The notes beneath the pieces are model-generated. The model saw nothing but the letters and a program-made list of their open reading frames with translations. It did no database searches and was not told the origin of the DNA. Positions 11,020 to 21,754 of a stretch of DNA of 64,000 nucleotides are shown here, in pieces. A program made the translations under genes and the position numbers. The number at the start of each line of letters is the position of its first letter. The stretch's first letter is position 1. Source of the DNA: Protopterus annectens. Lineage: Eukaryota > Chordata > Ceratodontiformes > Protopteridae. The stretch spans positions 609,221,136 to 609,285,135 of the forward strand of contig NC_056748.1 in the NCBI RefSeq assembly GCF_019279795.1, written 5' to 3'.

Positions 11020-12830
11020 GGGGTGTGAGAAATATGCTGAGTGCTGACACAAAATTCTTCCTCAAGATCCTCACTCTGCGTTTTACTGTTTGGACGCTGC
11101 CCATATTGATACTGATTGCGATGCCTGTGCCTTTTTTGGTACTAGTGCCCTTCAAACTCAGAGAAAAGTTGATAGTTAAAGGTCTCCTCCTTCCTCAGAC
11201 AAGGGTCTTCCTTCCTATTACTTCATCATCATCCATTGTCCCTTCACCTCCAGCCAAGAAGCACGACAAGCCCTAGACTAGGAAAAAAAACAAGGGTAAT
11301 GAGAAAGATAAGTTAGAGAAGAAGAAGAAAGAGAAATAAAGAAAGAGAAAAAGAAAGCTCAAGAAATCCCAGAAGAGGTCTGTGGATCTTACTGTTTCAG
11401 CTGGTCCAGATCCTAACGTTCCAAAGAGGGCAGACCCGAACCGTCTCTTTTTGGCTCCAGTTTTCACCAGAGTCTGTAAGTCTAAGGTTAGTGCACTCTT
11501 GTTTTATAGGCGAAGAGATTTTCGAGGCCACCCATGGTGGTTTCTTCAGTTTGGTCATCCAGAATCCTCACACTGCAGGATGTCGATAGAATGATGCAGA
11601 AATTTTCTTTGTTCCGTCTCCTCTGAACGTACCAAGTACTGGTCCAAGAACCCCTTCTCATCTATCTCCATTGCCAATCTGCCCATTGGATCTGGTTATC
11701 ATGGATCTGACCTACCCTGGTATGCCTTTGTCAGAGACAACAGGTCTTGATACTTTGACACTGATGGTACCCCTGTCTCTTTCAACTCTGAGACACTCCG
11801 ATCAAAAAGAGTCTTGGAGCCAGAGCATCAAGTAGCTTGGTAGTACTGTCCATTGATCCCCTGATTGATTTTATGGCTCAACAGGAACCTGACATGGGGA
11901 GAACCAATACCAAAGAAGCCAGATAAGATCTTCGCAGCATCCAAGGACCAGAGCCTTTGGAGCAAGGGTCCACCAGTAGATGCCATGGTGGTAGCAGCAG
12001 CCACAAAGAAGGATTTGTCAGCAGAAAGTTCCTCTGTCCATGCCCTAACAGTGATCTAGGGCAATGGACAGGTTTAGGAAATGGTCATGTGCTTCAGCGA
12101 CCTTCACGCTTTGAGCACTGAACTGTTTGGGTCTTGTAACCGATTTCAGAAAGCTTTGACTAAGGAGCTCTCCAAATCACAAGTAACGTGCATGCAGATG
12201 TCCAGAAGACTGTGGACTCCCAGTTCACCACTGTGCAATCCATATTGAATGTCACCATGCAACTACTATCTAATGCAGCTGGTGGTACAGCAAGAGCAGG
12301 GGGTACCTGTATTAATGTACATTGTAATGTCTGGATGCATGTTTGTGACTTTGCTGAAAGCTTTAAGATGTCCTTCATTAATGTCTCATTTGATGGATCC
12401 ACACTTTTTGGGCCAAAGGTAAAAGGCACTCTAACCAGGAGTCAACAGATTGGTAAAACCCTCTGTGCAGTGGGAATTTGTTTCTACACCCCTCAAAGGA
12501 TCTACTGTAGGAACCAGAGGAGTGCAGGAAGATGAGGTTCTGCAAATCAGAGTTGTTACAAAACTCCTGGGGACAGATCTCCTCGTGGCAGAGGAGGAGG
12601 AGTTAACTCTAATGGAAATCACCCAAGTGGCAGAAGCAGACCTCAAAACCAGGGCTTTCGCAGTTCACTTTCTGAAAAGGCTTACTAGCACTCCTGAAAG
12701 GTTGCTTTGCAGCTGCATACTGGAGGTAGTCAGGGGGGTGCTTATCCATATACCCAAAAGCTTGGCAAGATGTAACAAGATTCCTGGGTGCTAAACATAA
12801 TTTCCAAAGGATACTCAATTCCCTTTTCCT
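11020..12830 (+). pseudogene. gag: DIRS-A gag remnant
   Basis: Near 11,075 the frame reading AFYCLDAAH corresponds to the VYCLGAKH part of the Cys/His module of DIRS-E Gag. A lysine-rich stretch follows (11,280-11,360). Around 11,900-12,060 and 12,190-12,430 there is clear similarity to the Gag core, for example PVDAMVVAAATKKD and SFDGSTLFGPKVKGTL, which in DIRS-E read AVDAMVVASATQQD and PFDGSSLFGPKVKDTL. Several stops and shifts interrupt it. DIRS Gag is the presumed particle protein. Confidence 0.7.
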
Positions 12831-12929
12831 TTCCCCCAATATGAAGGAAGAAAGTTCCCAATGTTCTATCCAGTCAGTGGGAACTGGCAGCAGCAGCAAT
12901 TACCAAGCTACTTGAAAAGACAGTCATCC

Positions 12930-13585
12930 AATCCATCCCCCAAGACCAGTGTGAGTCCAGAGACTATTCAGGGTTCATTTTGGTACCTAAGAAGACTAAG
13001 ACTACAGACCCATTCTATATCTGAGTCACTTAAATCCATTCATAAAAACAGACAAAATTCAGGATGGTCACGCTACAGTCCAGATTCCCTCTTCTGAGGA
13101 AGGACAGTTGGATGTGCTCAATAGTTCTACAGGATGCATCGTGGTATGTTAAGATAATGATGCATTCCAGAAGGTTTCTCAGTTTCCACATGGGAGTCAA
13201 TCACCCACTTATGAACACTGCCCTTCTGTCTCACCACAGTCCCTGGGGTGTTTACAGAGATAATGGCATTGGTTGCAGCTCATCTCAGTTTGCAGGGCAT
13301 CCAAGTTTTCCTATACCATGATTGTCTCCTTATTGATACTACTTTTATGCCACCTGGACCTTCTGCTCCATCTAATGCAAAATCTAGGGATCAGGATAAA
13401 TTTACCCAAGAGACACATGGAACCTTCACAAGAAATAGAGTTAATTGGATACCACCTAGACTCAGTGTCAAAAATTGCCCCAGTCCAGAGTATTCTCCCT
13501 GTGACTGGTAGCTGCACAGGTACTTCAACATCTTTCACCCTTAACAAGGTTAACTCTGACTGTTAGGCTTAATGGCCGCTGTGAC
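12930..13585 (+). pseudogene. DIRS-A reverse transcriptase remnant (N-terminal half)
   Basis: Fragments align in order with the DIRS-E RT: a DYRPILYLSHLN block near 13,000 (DLRPILDLSRLN in E), EEGQLDV near 13,100, PQSLG near 13,235, and the catalytic box near 13,310, where the E motif YLDD reads YHDC here. The break at about 13,585 is an insertion; RT resumes at about 15,165. Confidence 0.7.
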
Positions 13586-15165
13586 AACCCATCTCTGGGC
13601 CAGTGATCAAGGAACCTGAATCCTCACCACTGACACTGGAAAGGGAAGTTCCCTTGGAATACAAATGGGATACGTTCACTGTTTCCAGATGCAGACCTCT
13701 CTGCATCAGGCACAATTTCCCTTAAGAGAACATACTCCGTCATGGTCTAGATCTCTTTCTGTCTCCCTCCAGGTCCCGATAAGACTCTCCACAGGCACAG
13801 TTGTAGAGTTATGTCCTCAGTGGAATAGCCAAGCCAGGTCCTTCAGCACCCTCTCTGTGAAGCCAGTGCTTCGTGTCCCTGCCCCAAGTAGCTGACACGG
13901 GCACGCGCGCATATGCACACACACACGTGTGCACGCACACACTCTTTGAGATTTAATTTTTCATACACACGCACACACATCTGCAAAAGGCTGGCACAGA
14001 TTTACCTGCTGTGCCCCTTTCTGCCCAAAGTATAAGGTGGTTATAACTGCCACCAAACACTCCACAATCTGCTACTCTAAGGCCCTTAAAGGGTGTCCAG
14101 TTATACTGTGTAATAATATTAATATAAATGGTAGTAGTTGACCAAGACTGCTAGGCCTACTGGAGTGGCCCACACAGTGTCACCAAATAAATATAAGCAC
14201 TCTCAAAGGTTAACTACTTCCTAAAAGGACCAGCCACAATAAAAGTTTTAAATATATTTAATAATATATAATAAAAGAGCATGAAAATACTGAATATATA
14301 TTTACAGTAAATCAGAGTTCAAATTACAGGAAATATTGAAAATAACATTGATGGACAGACGCAGACAAAAACAACATCTGAACTAAGCTTCACTGTATTC
14401 CTGACTGAATTTAGGAGAATTACTATTCCCTCCTTAATAGAGCAAGACAGATGATCCGGTGAATAGTTCTTGTTGTCAGGCCCAAAACAGAATACTCAGT
14501 ACTGAAAGATTTCCCACCGTAATATCTAAAACATAATTTCCAGTATGGCTGGCAGAATGACCTCATCTGGTCACCTGACTCTAGGTTCTCACAGTATCCC
14601 CCTTTGAAGCTGAGGCAGGAATTTAGCATAGACAGCTACAATACACATCTAAGTGTTTATGGCAGTGTCCAGGAGCCATGAAACAATTACAGTACTTCCC
14701 CTCTTTTTTACAGAGTTTATTAAACAGTGGCCTCTCCCAGACTTCCGGACTCCAGTTCCATTCAGCAGGGTGGGGTGCTGTGTTAATAGCTTAACAGCTA
14801 ATTCAATTTCAAGGATTTTCCAAAACTCACTGGGCTGAGATAAACTGCTTCTCTTCCAGTGTCCCTTGCTAACATATGTACATACAGTCTCGCATGTATA
14901 TTCCTTCTGTGTCCAGCAGGATCCACTGTTTATTTTTTACACTGGCAACTTTACAGACACATTTTGATTTTCAAATGCCATACAGTTCTAATACATTTGT
15001 AATGTAAGCATCTGTACAATTCAGTTTGATATTCAAATGCCATACAGTTCTAATACATTTGTAACGCAAGCATCCTCTGTAAATCAGTTTTATATTCAAA
15101 GGACATATCATTCTTTACAGAACGCCAGCTAGCTGTGCTGGCACTAGCCCATATCATCATAGTCG
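13586..15165. other. unidentified ~1.5-kb insertion within DIRS-A RT
   Basis: It separates the LMAAV part of DIRS-A RT from TFVLVPLVKF, which are nearly adjacent in DIRS-E. It has no convincing ORF. It starts near TGTGACAACCC, which resembles an LTR start, but I could not find a matching CA end or a clean target duplication, so solo LTR is only a possibility. CA-rich repeats at 13,900-13,980 and a 62-bp tandem repeat at 14,961-15,100 lie inside. Confidence 0.45.
14961..15100. repeat. tandem repeat, ~62-bp unit, about 2.3 copies
   Basis: CAAATGCCATACAGTTCTAA and the following TACATTTGTAA recur with a spacing of about 62 bp, and a third partial unit begins near 15,085. Confidence 0.85.
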
Positions 15166-15222
15166 CACATTTGTACTAGTCCCTCTAGTAAAGTTCTACA
15201 TGAGGGTATTGCATTGGACTCT

Positions 15223-15237
15223 TTCTTTACAGTGTTC
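15223..15237. repeat. target-site duplication of PLE1 (left; right copy 20,501-20,515)
   Basis: TTCTTTACAGTGTTC occurs at 15,223-15,237 and 20,501-20,515 with different neighbouring bases. Removing one copy and everything between restores DIRS-A continuity. Confidence 0.9.
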
Positions 15238-15393
15238 AAATAATGTTCTTTGCTATGCCTCAGACTCACCAAACAGCCGAAAAATAAGTACAATGAAAGA
15301 AAAGGTGAGACTCCGCTGGATGTTCCACTGCTTTATTAAAATACACAAAAAGTTGTATCCAAAACTGGTAAGAAACTCCAACAAAATAAATAT

Positions 15394-15440
15394 CCACTGA
15401 CAAGCGCTTTCAGGTTAAAACCCTTCATCAGATCACATAC
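15394..15440 (-). ncRNA. hammerhead-ribozyme-like motif, PLE1 3' end
   Basis: On the minus strand: TGAT, then CTGATGA, a stem II hairpin of AGGGTTTTAACCT, then GAAA, GCGCTT and GTCA. CUGAUGA and GAAA are the invariant hammerhead core. TGAT pairs with GTCA to form stem I (one G-U pair), and AAGCGCTT is palindromic, allowing only a minimal stem III, as known for Penelope ribozymes, which are thought to act as dimers. Here one stem II pair is weakened (CCT instead of CCC). Confidence 0.65.
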
Positions 15441-15549
15441 TAAAAACACTTCCGGATATTTAAAATACATGTCAACCAATGAGAGTTAGTAAAAAGCCTG
15501 CCTTTTCTGCAAGGCTGGTTTTAAAGGTACACAGTCATTTAAGCCGTTC

Positions 15550-18500
15550 TGTGGGCCATCAATTCCAGAATCCATTTGGACTCCATAGATTCAGTTAATA
15601 GTTTAACATCACCCCCCTATTGTTCATGACAACATTAACCACTGCTTTGAATTTAAAATTATGTGTGGGGTGGGTCTCAATATGCTTATATAAAGCATTA
15701 TGTGCATCTGTATTCCTAATTGAAGACATGTTGCAATATTCTTACCTTAAACATATTGTTGGTCTTGCCAACATAAAAACATATGCATTCAGTGCACTCC
15801 GCTATGTAAACTAAATTACTAGTCCTACAGGTAGCTTTTGCTTTGAAATTAAAGACATGTCCACTGACTGGATGTGTAAAGGTGTGATCTTTATTTATAA
15901 ATTGGCATGCTTTACAATATCCACATGGGACACTGCCAATTTTTTCTTTTAGGATACAAGTTTGGGTTACTGTTTTCTCTTTACAATTTTAGATTCTTGT
16001 TTCTCCTATAACCAAATTGTGGATAAGCCCCCACTATATTTCTTAACTTGTTATCTCCCCTCAAAATATTCCAGTTTCTGTTGACAATATCCCTGATGTC
16101 TCCTATATTACTACTATATGTAAACAGTACCCTTGGTTCATTAAGTTTGTGTGTGGTATTAGTGGTTCTTATTTCCCCTTTATTACATTTAAGCCATGGC
16201 TTAAATCTATTATCTCTTTTTGTGTGATTGGTATCAACCACTCTATTAACCAGGTCTCCTCTATAGCCCCTTTCTAAAAAGTTGTTCTTCAAATTAACCA
16301 TTTCACATTCAAACATCTTATCATCCAGATTCAATCTGGAAATTCTGCCAATCTGGCCCTGAACAATATTTGAAAACATATATCGGGGGTGCATGCTATC
16401 GAAACAAAGCATTGTATTTTTCCAGCACTCCTTCCTATATAGGCTTGATGAAAAGCCAGCTTCATTTTGTGATATACATACATCTAAAAAATCAATATTT
16501 GTGGTTGAACATTTCTTAGTAAACTTCAGGAATGTAGTAGTGGAGTGTAGATAGTCTAAAACCATCCAAAGATGTAACATCATCCTTCCACAAAAGAAAA
16601 TATCGCCCACAAAATGTGTATATAAATGTATATGTTGCATCCATTCTGGCTTATTAAAATCATAGCCTTTTCCCAATGCCAAAGGACCATATTGGCATAG
16701 TATTGGCACAGGAGTGCCCATGGCAACCCCCTGTGCCTGTCTATATGTATGTTGTGCTCCTACAAACACATTATTTTCTAGAACCAGGGTTAATAAAGTT
16801 CTGATTAATATTATTTTCTCCTCATCAACATTCTGATCTGCCAATACCTCACTAACAGCTTGAACCCCATAGTCATTACTAATTACAGTAAATAGGTTTT
16901 GAACATCTAAGGTAACCATCAAAAAATCTCTATTTATTTGTGTCCTCTCTCTATTCACATCACCCAATTTAAGCAAAAAATCCCCTGTATCTTTAAGTAT
17001 GGTGGACAATTTATCTATAAAAGGATGTAATGTATGTTCCAGCCATATGGAAATATTTTCCGTCACCCACCCTCTGCCAGAAACTATGGGTCGTAATGGT
17101 GGGTCATGAAGAGACTTATGATCTTTGGTAGACCTTTAAAGATGGGAATGACGGCCTTGTCTATCAATAAAAATTTATATGTATCATCACTGATCTTCAT
17201 TTCAAAAAGAAATCTTTTTAAACAATTATGTACTTTATCTACTATAATTTTTACACCCACAGGATTAATCTGTATATATGTATGTTTATCTGATAGCAAT
17301 TCTTCTATTTTTCTGACATACATAATAGTGTCTAATACTACCACCGCTCCCCCTTTATCAGCTGTTTTGATGACTAAATTTTTGTTGTTACTTAAATCAG
17401 ACACTGCTTTCTTCTGTTTTTGTGTCAAATTATGGTATTCATTAAACACCCTATTCTTAAAATATTCCTGTAAGTCATGTTCACAGCTACTTATAAATAA
17501 ATTAAGAGCTGGAGAGAAAGGTGGTATATAACAACTTGGCTGTTTAAGGGTTGTGTTGTATTCATTATTAACACCAAAAGCACATTTCAATGCTAAATTT
17601 CTACAAAAAAGCATGATATCAAGCATAACTTCATTAAAAGCACTAAGTCTGTCCGGTACAAAGGTCATGCCTTTGTTCAAGACATATAATTCTTCGCTAT
17701 TCAAAATATAAGAAGATAAATTAAAAACAATACCATCATCATGGTTAAAAGTCAATCTAATATCTTCCTTCTTTTGTTCGGGTCTCTCCCCTCGCTCAAC
17801 GAGCGTTTCCACGCTCCTCGTTTCTTCATGGGAGCTGGCAACTGCTCCAAAAAACGTGTGGAACCTTGCGTGTGTTTTGGACGAGCTCCTAAACAGGAAT
17901 TATCTTTCGTGGCAGTGTCAGCTTGGGTTAATGCGGTACTGTCAACCGAAACATGCTCAGAGGAAATATCTGAGTGGGAACCCAATAATGTATGTATAGG
18001 TGCCTTGTCCTGAATGGACACATTAAAACCCTCTGCTGTCGACGAGTTGGTGGTTTTCTCTTGCCTGTCATTCTGTAAGGCGCCATTGCTGCCATCCATC
18101 GTACTGCCGACTGGTGCTACAGATTCCCTTAACTCGCCTCTCCCATTCTGGTGACGTCGGGGCGCCTTCCTATTGGCCCCATCACTGGGAGCAGAATTCG
18201 AAACATTAAACCTGGGCCAAACAAAGATGTTGCCTGTGGTAAAATCTTCATAATCTCTCCTTAGTTTACTGATCTTCTGTAAACGTAGCTTATTGTCATT
18301 ATCAGATATAGTGTCTAATAGCTCTCTTATGCGTGCCTTATGGAACGGCTCACCAAATTGTGTTTCTAGTTGGTTACGTAAAGCTTCAACATCTTTTCTT
18401 AATACCGCCATTTCAGGGACAAAGAAGTTATTTAGTATATCCATGTACTTGAAACTTGTTTGGATGTTCAGCCACTGCCACTGGGCTAAAAGTTCAGGGT

Positions 18501-18843
18501 AGCATTCTCCCTGTGCAGGCATGCACATGATTCGCATGCCTCTTGGAACAATACATTAACTTTGACAGACTTCAAAATGAAAAGTCTGCCAGCGTAACCG
18601 TTGTAGTCTCCCAGCCTTGTAGCTTAGATCACGAATCAAGTTGTCAAAATTTTTATCAGTCGCTACAGGAACTTTATCTATAGTAATGTCAGTTCTATTA
18701 ATTACAAAGCCCAGATTTAATAAAGGGTTATCTTCTGTAAGAAAACCTTTATCAGCAAACTGTGTAATTGGTTCCCCGATGGCTCCATCACTGTTCAGTG
18801 CTGCTAAAGAAACAGTCAAATTCTCACCATCCATAGCTGGCAT
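15550..18843 (-). pseudogene. PLE1 ORF: N-terminal region, reverse transcriptase, GIY-YIG endonuclease
   Basis: Read on the minus strand, it starts at the ATG at 18,843 (MPAMDGENL). A TAA at 18,556-18,558 breaks the frame just before PRGMRIMCMP. The N-terminal part, predicted helical, runs to about 17,790, where the frame shifts. The RT finger part covers 17,812-17,084, including TADKGGAVVVLD; a further shift near 17,080 precedes VTENISIWLEHTL. The RT palm covers 17,066-15,981. The PLE box AMGTP is present, but the catalytic box expected as FVDD reads FVGD (16,602-16,613), so the polymerase should be dead. After a break near 15,985 come PCGYCKAC and THPVSGH (zinc-ligand-like) and the GIY-YIG core with FYVGKT. 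The family and domain order are clear; the copy is non-functional. Confidence 0.85.
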
Positions 18844-18876
18844 AGCAAAAACGAACCAAAAGAAATAAATGTCCAA

Positions 18877-19552
18877 ATAATGTTCTTTGCTATGCCTCAG
18901 ACTCACCAAACAGCCGAAAAATAAGTACAATGAAAGAAAAGGTGAGACTCCGCTGGATGTTCCACTGCTTTATTAAAATACACAAAAAGTTGTATCCAAA
19001 ACTGGTAAGAAACTCCAACAAAATAAATATCCACTGACCAGCGCTTTCGGGTTAAAACCCTTCATCAGATCACATACTAAAAACACTTCCTGATATTTAA
19101 AATACATGTCAACCAATGAGAGTTAGTAAAAAGCCCGCCTTTTCTGCAAGGCTGGTTTTAAAGGTACACAGTCATTTAAGCCCGGAGTTCTGTGGGCCAT
19201 CAATTCCAGAATCCATTTGGACTCCATAGATTCAGTTAATAGTTTAACATCACCCCCACTATTGTTCATGACAACATTAACCACTGCTTTGAATTTAAAA
19301 TTATGTGTGGGGTGGGTCTCATTATGCTTATATAAAGCATTATGTGCATCTTTATTCCTAATTGAAGACATATGTTGCAATATTCTTACCTTAAACATAT
19401 TGTTGGTCTTGCCAACATAAAAACATATGCATTCAGTGCACTCCGCTATGTAAACTAAATTACTAGTCCTACAGGTAGCTTTTGCTTTGAAATTAAAGAC
19501 ATGTCCACTGACTGGATGTGTAAAGGTGTGTGATCTTTATTTATAAATTGGC
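18877..19552 (-). repeat. PLE1 direct partial copy (3' terminal region, pseudo-LTR)
   Basis: Nearly identical to 15,238-15,900: the same AAATAATGTTCTTTGCTATG start, the hammerhead-like motif and the antisense GIY-YIG coding end (19,123-19,398). It abuts the inverted fragment at 19,552/19,553. Confidence 0.85.
19031..19077 (-). ncRNA. hammerhead-ribozyme-like motif, PLE1 pseudo-LTR copy
   Basis: Same layout as the copy at 15,394, with stem II GGGTTTTAACCC intact, but the base before the predicted cleavage point is changed (GCGCTGGTCA instead of GCGCTTGTCA). That breaks the NUH rule, so this copy is predicted inactive. Confidence 0.6.
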
Positions 19553-20302
19553 ATGAGAGATAATAGATTTAAGCCATGGCTTAAATGTAATAAAGGGGAA
19601 ATAAGAACCACTAATACCACACACAAACTTAATGAACCAAGGGTACTGTTTACATATAGTAGTAATATAGGAGACATCAGGGATATTGTCAACAGAAACT
19701 GGAATATTTTGAGGGGAGATAACAAGTTAAGAAATATAGTGGGAGCTTATCCACAATTTGGTTATAGGAGAAACAAGAATCTAAAAGATATCCTTTGTAA
19801 AGAGAAAACAGTAACCCAAACTTGTATCCTAAAAGAAAAAATTGGCAGTGTCCCATGTGGATATTGTAAAGCATGCCAATTTATAAATAAAGATCACACC
19901 TTTACACATCCAGTCAGTGGACATGTCTTTAATTTCAAAGCAAAAGCTACCTGTAGGACTAGTAATTTAGTTTACATAGCGGAGTGCACTGAATGCATAT
20001 GTTTTTATGTTGGCAAGACCAACAATATGTTTAAGGTAAGAATATTGCAACATATGTCTTCAATTAGGAATAAAGATGCACATAATGCTTTATATAAGCA
20101 TATTGAGACCCACCCCACACATAATTTTAAATTCAAAGCAGTGGTTAATGTTGTCATGAACAATGGGGGGGGTGATGTTAAACTATTAACTGAATCTATG
20201 GAGTCCAAATGGATTCTGGAATTGATGGCCCACAGAACTCTGGGCTTAAATGACTGTGTACCTTTAAAACCAGCCTTGCAGAAAAGGCGGGCTTTTTACT
20301 AA
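19553..20302 (+). pseudogene. PLE1 inverted fragment: C-terminal RT tail and GIY-YIG domain
   Basis: An uninterrupted 249-codon frame covering the end of the PLE1 ORF in the opposite orientation. It holds the region after the RT (DIVNRNWNILRG), the Cys/His block (PCGYCKAC then THPVSGH), the GIY-YIG core (LVYIAEC, FYVGKT, then VRILQH with the conserved Arg) and a Glu-rich end (TESMESKWILE). The initial Met is internal to the protein. It is part of the inverted terminal fragment that extends to 20,500, so it is not an independent gene. Confidence 0.85.
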
Positions 20303-20347
20303 CTCTCATTGGTTGACATGTATTTTAAATATCAGGAAGCGTTTTTA

Positions 20348-20394
20348 GTATGTGATCTGATGAAGGGTTTTAACCCGAAAGCGCTTGTCAGTGG
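20348..20394 (+). ncRNA. hammerhead-ribozyme-like motif, PLE1 inverted copy
   Basis: Best copy: TGAT-CTGATGA, stem II GGGTT-TT-AACCC, GAAA, GCGCTT, GTCA. Five perfect stem II pairs and a four-pair stem I can be drawn; the predicted cleavage point follows GCGCTT. It is oriented on the + strand because this fragment is inverted. Confidence 0.68.
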
Positions 20395-20515
20395 ATATTT
20401 ATTTTGCTGGAGTTTCTTACCAGTTTTGGATACAACTTTTTGTGTATTTTAATAAAGCAGTGGAACATCCAGCGGAGTCTCACCTTTTCTTTCATTGTAC
20501 TTCTTTACAGTGTTC

Positions 20516-21434
20516 TTAGAACATTCATCATTTACATGCCAAAATTTGCATTACTCAGACGTGCAGACATCATGCCAGCTGGTGGATAATATCTCTGTCA
20601 GTGAAGGAAGACACTTTCACATGGATCAGCCATCGGCTGTCATAACCACAGACACCTTCCTTCTAGGGTGGGGGCTTATTTCTAAAAGAAAATGGACCAA
20701 GCTTCTTGGTCACATCTAGAGGCCAGTCTTCAAATAGGTGTCTTGAAACTATGAGCAGTCTTTCTAGTGTTACGGACATTTCAGGATGTTTTCTCCAAGG
20801 GTATGCTTTCCATACAGGCAGATAACATGGCAGTATCTCAGCAAACAAGAAGGAACCCACTCGTACCCCCTTTGGCAGGAAACCATGAGAGTATGGTAGT
20901 GGGTGATGTCTTTACATTGATGTCTTGTAGCAGCATACATCCCAGGGATGTCCAGTGTGTTAGCAGACAAATTGAGCTGAACTGTCTAATGCCTCATAAG
21001 TGTCTTCTCAGTACAACAGTATACAACAGCTTCCATTTTCCGTCGCTGGGCCAATCTTGCTGTGACCTTTTTACATCCTACCTAAACAACAAATGCAGCA
21101 GTTACTTCGCCCTTCTCCCTCCATAGGGACAGTTACTGAGAGGTACTGTAGTCTGCAGTTGGCCCCTGGGTCTCCTTTGTGCATTTCCCCCATTGCCTCT
21201 TATGGACAAGTTCATCCAGAAAGCAAGAAGGTGCAAGGTAAGGCTGATCATCATTGGACTGATCTTGCCCTGACAATAGTGGGTCCTGTGGCCTCTACTA
21301 GTACATCCTTCATGGCCGTGGGATCAGTATCTAAATCTTTTGACTCACCTGTCTGGATTGCCTCCTGTGGTACAGAAGTGCATGAAACTAACTGCTTGGT
21401 TCCTCCAGTTCTGACCTTAGCTAGCGATGGCAAG
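20516..21434 (+). pseudogene. DIRS-A RNase H and linker remnant
   Basis: VITTDTFLLGWG (20,640) corresponds to the RNase H TTDAS block of DIRS-E. QADNM near 20,820 corresponds to HTDNMS, and then come the TRSYPL-like and ADKLS-like blocks (20,850-20,990). The linker continues to the DIRS-B insertion. It has many stops. Confidence 0.7.
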
Positions 21435-21448
21435 ATGTTCTTCGTGTT

Positions 21449-21630
21449 TCACTGTTGCAGTCATTAAAATTGGGTTATCCTGATGGCAGGCTACCCTCAG
21501 TTGGCCTGAATTTCAAAGTCTTGGTCTGGCGTCTGTTGCTGTCCCCTCTTCCCTGACTTCAGTGCGCCAGGGGTATAAAAGTTGCAGCCGACGCCATTTT
21601 CTTCAGTCCTTCTTGCTGTGCGGTGCCCGA
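21449..21630 (+). repeat. DIRS-B left inverted repeat
   Basis: Complementary, with scattered mismatches, to 26,795-26,962. Shared blocks include AGGCTACCCTCAGTTGGCCT and GCGCCAGGGGTATAAAAGTT. Confidence 0.88.
21574..21580 (+). promoter_or_regulatory. candidate TATA box in DIRS-B inverted repeat
   Basis: TATAAAA preceded by GGGG and about 180 bp upstream of the Gag ATG. The same block sits inverted in the right repeat, so an antisense start from there is possible. DIRS-C has TATAAA at the equivalent place. No start site can be seen directly. Confidence 0.45.
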
Positions 21631-21754
21631 AGCAAAAGCAGTTCGCAAGTGCCAGTTGGCCGACTCCTGAGTTTTTGAAATTCGAATTTCAGATCCGAAG
21701 TCTTCATTAAAGCTAAGTACCCCGTTGGGGAAACTTTTTTCTTGCTCCAGACTG

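Larger units (their letters stand above)
15238..20500 (-). mobile_element. PLE1: Penelope-like element with inverted/direct partial-copy architecture
   Basis: Reading the minus strand from 20,500 leftward: an inverted 3'-terminal fragment (20,500-19,553), a direct 3'-terminal fragment (19,552-18,877), the main body with ORF (18,870 to about 15,550) and the 3' terminal region (to 15,238). The three 3'-terminal copies are nearly identical. This is the pseudo-LTR arrangement described for Penelope elements. A 15-bp duplication flanks the whole. Encoded domains are an N-terminal region, an RT and GIY-YIG. It sits in DIRS-A and so is younger than that element. Confidence 0.88.

Noticed and set aside
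13586-15165. Solo LTR starting TGTGAC
   Set aside because: No matching CA end with a 4-6-bp duplication; left as unidentified insertion.
17106-17531. 141-codon + strand frame
   Set aside because: Opposite strand of the PLE1 RT finger region.
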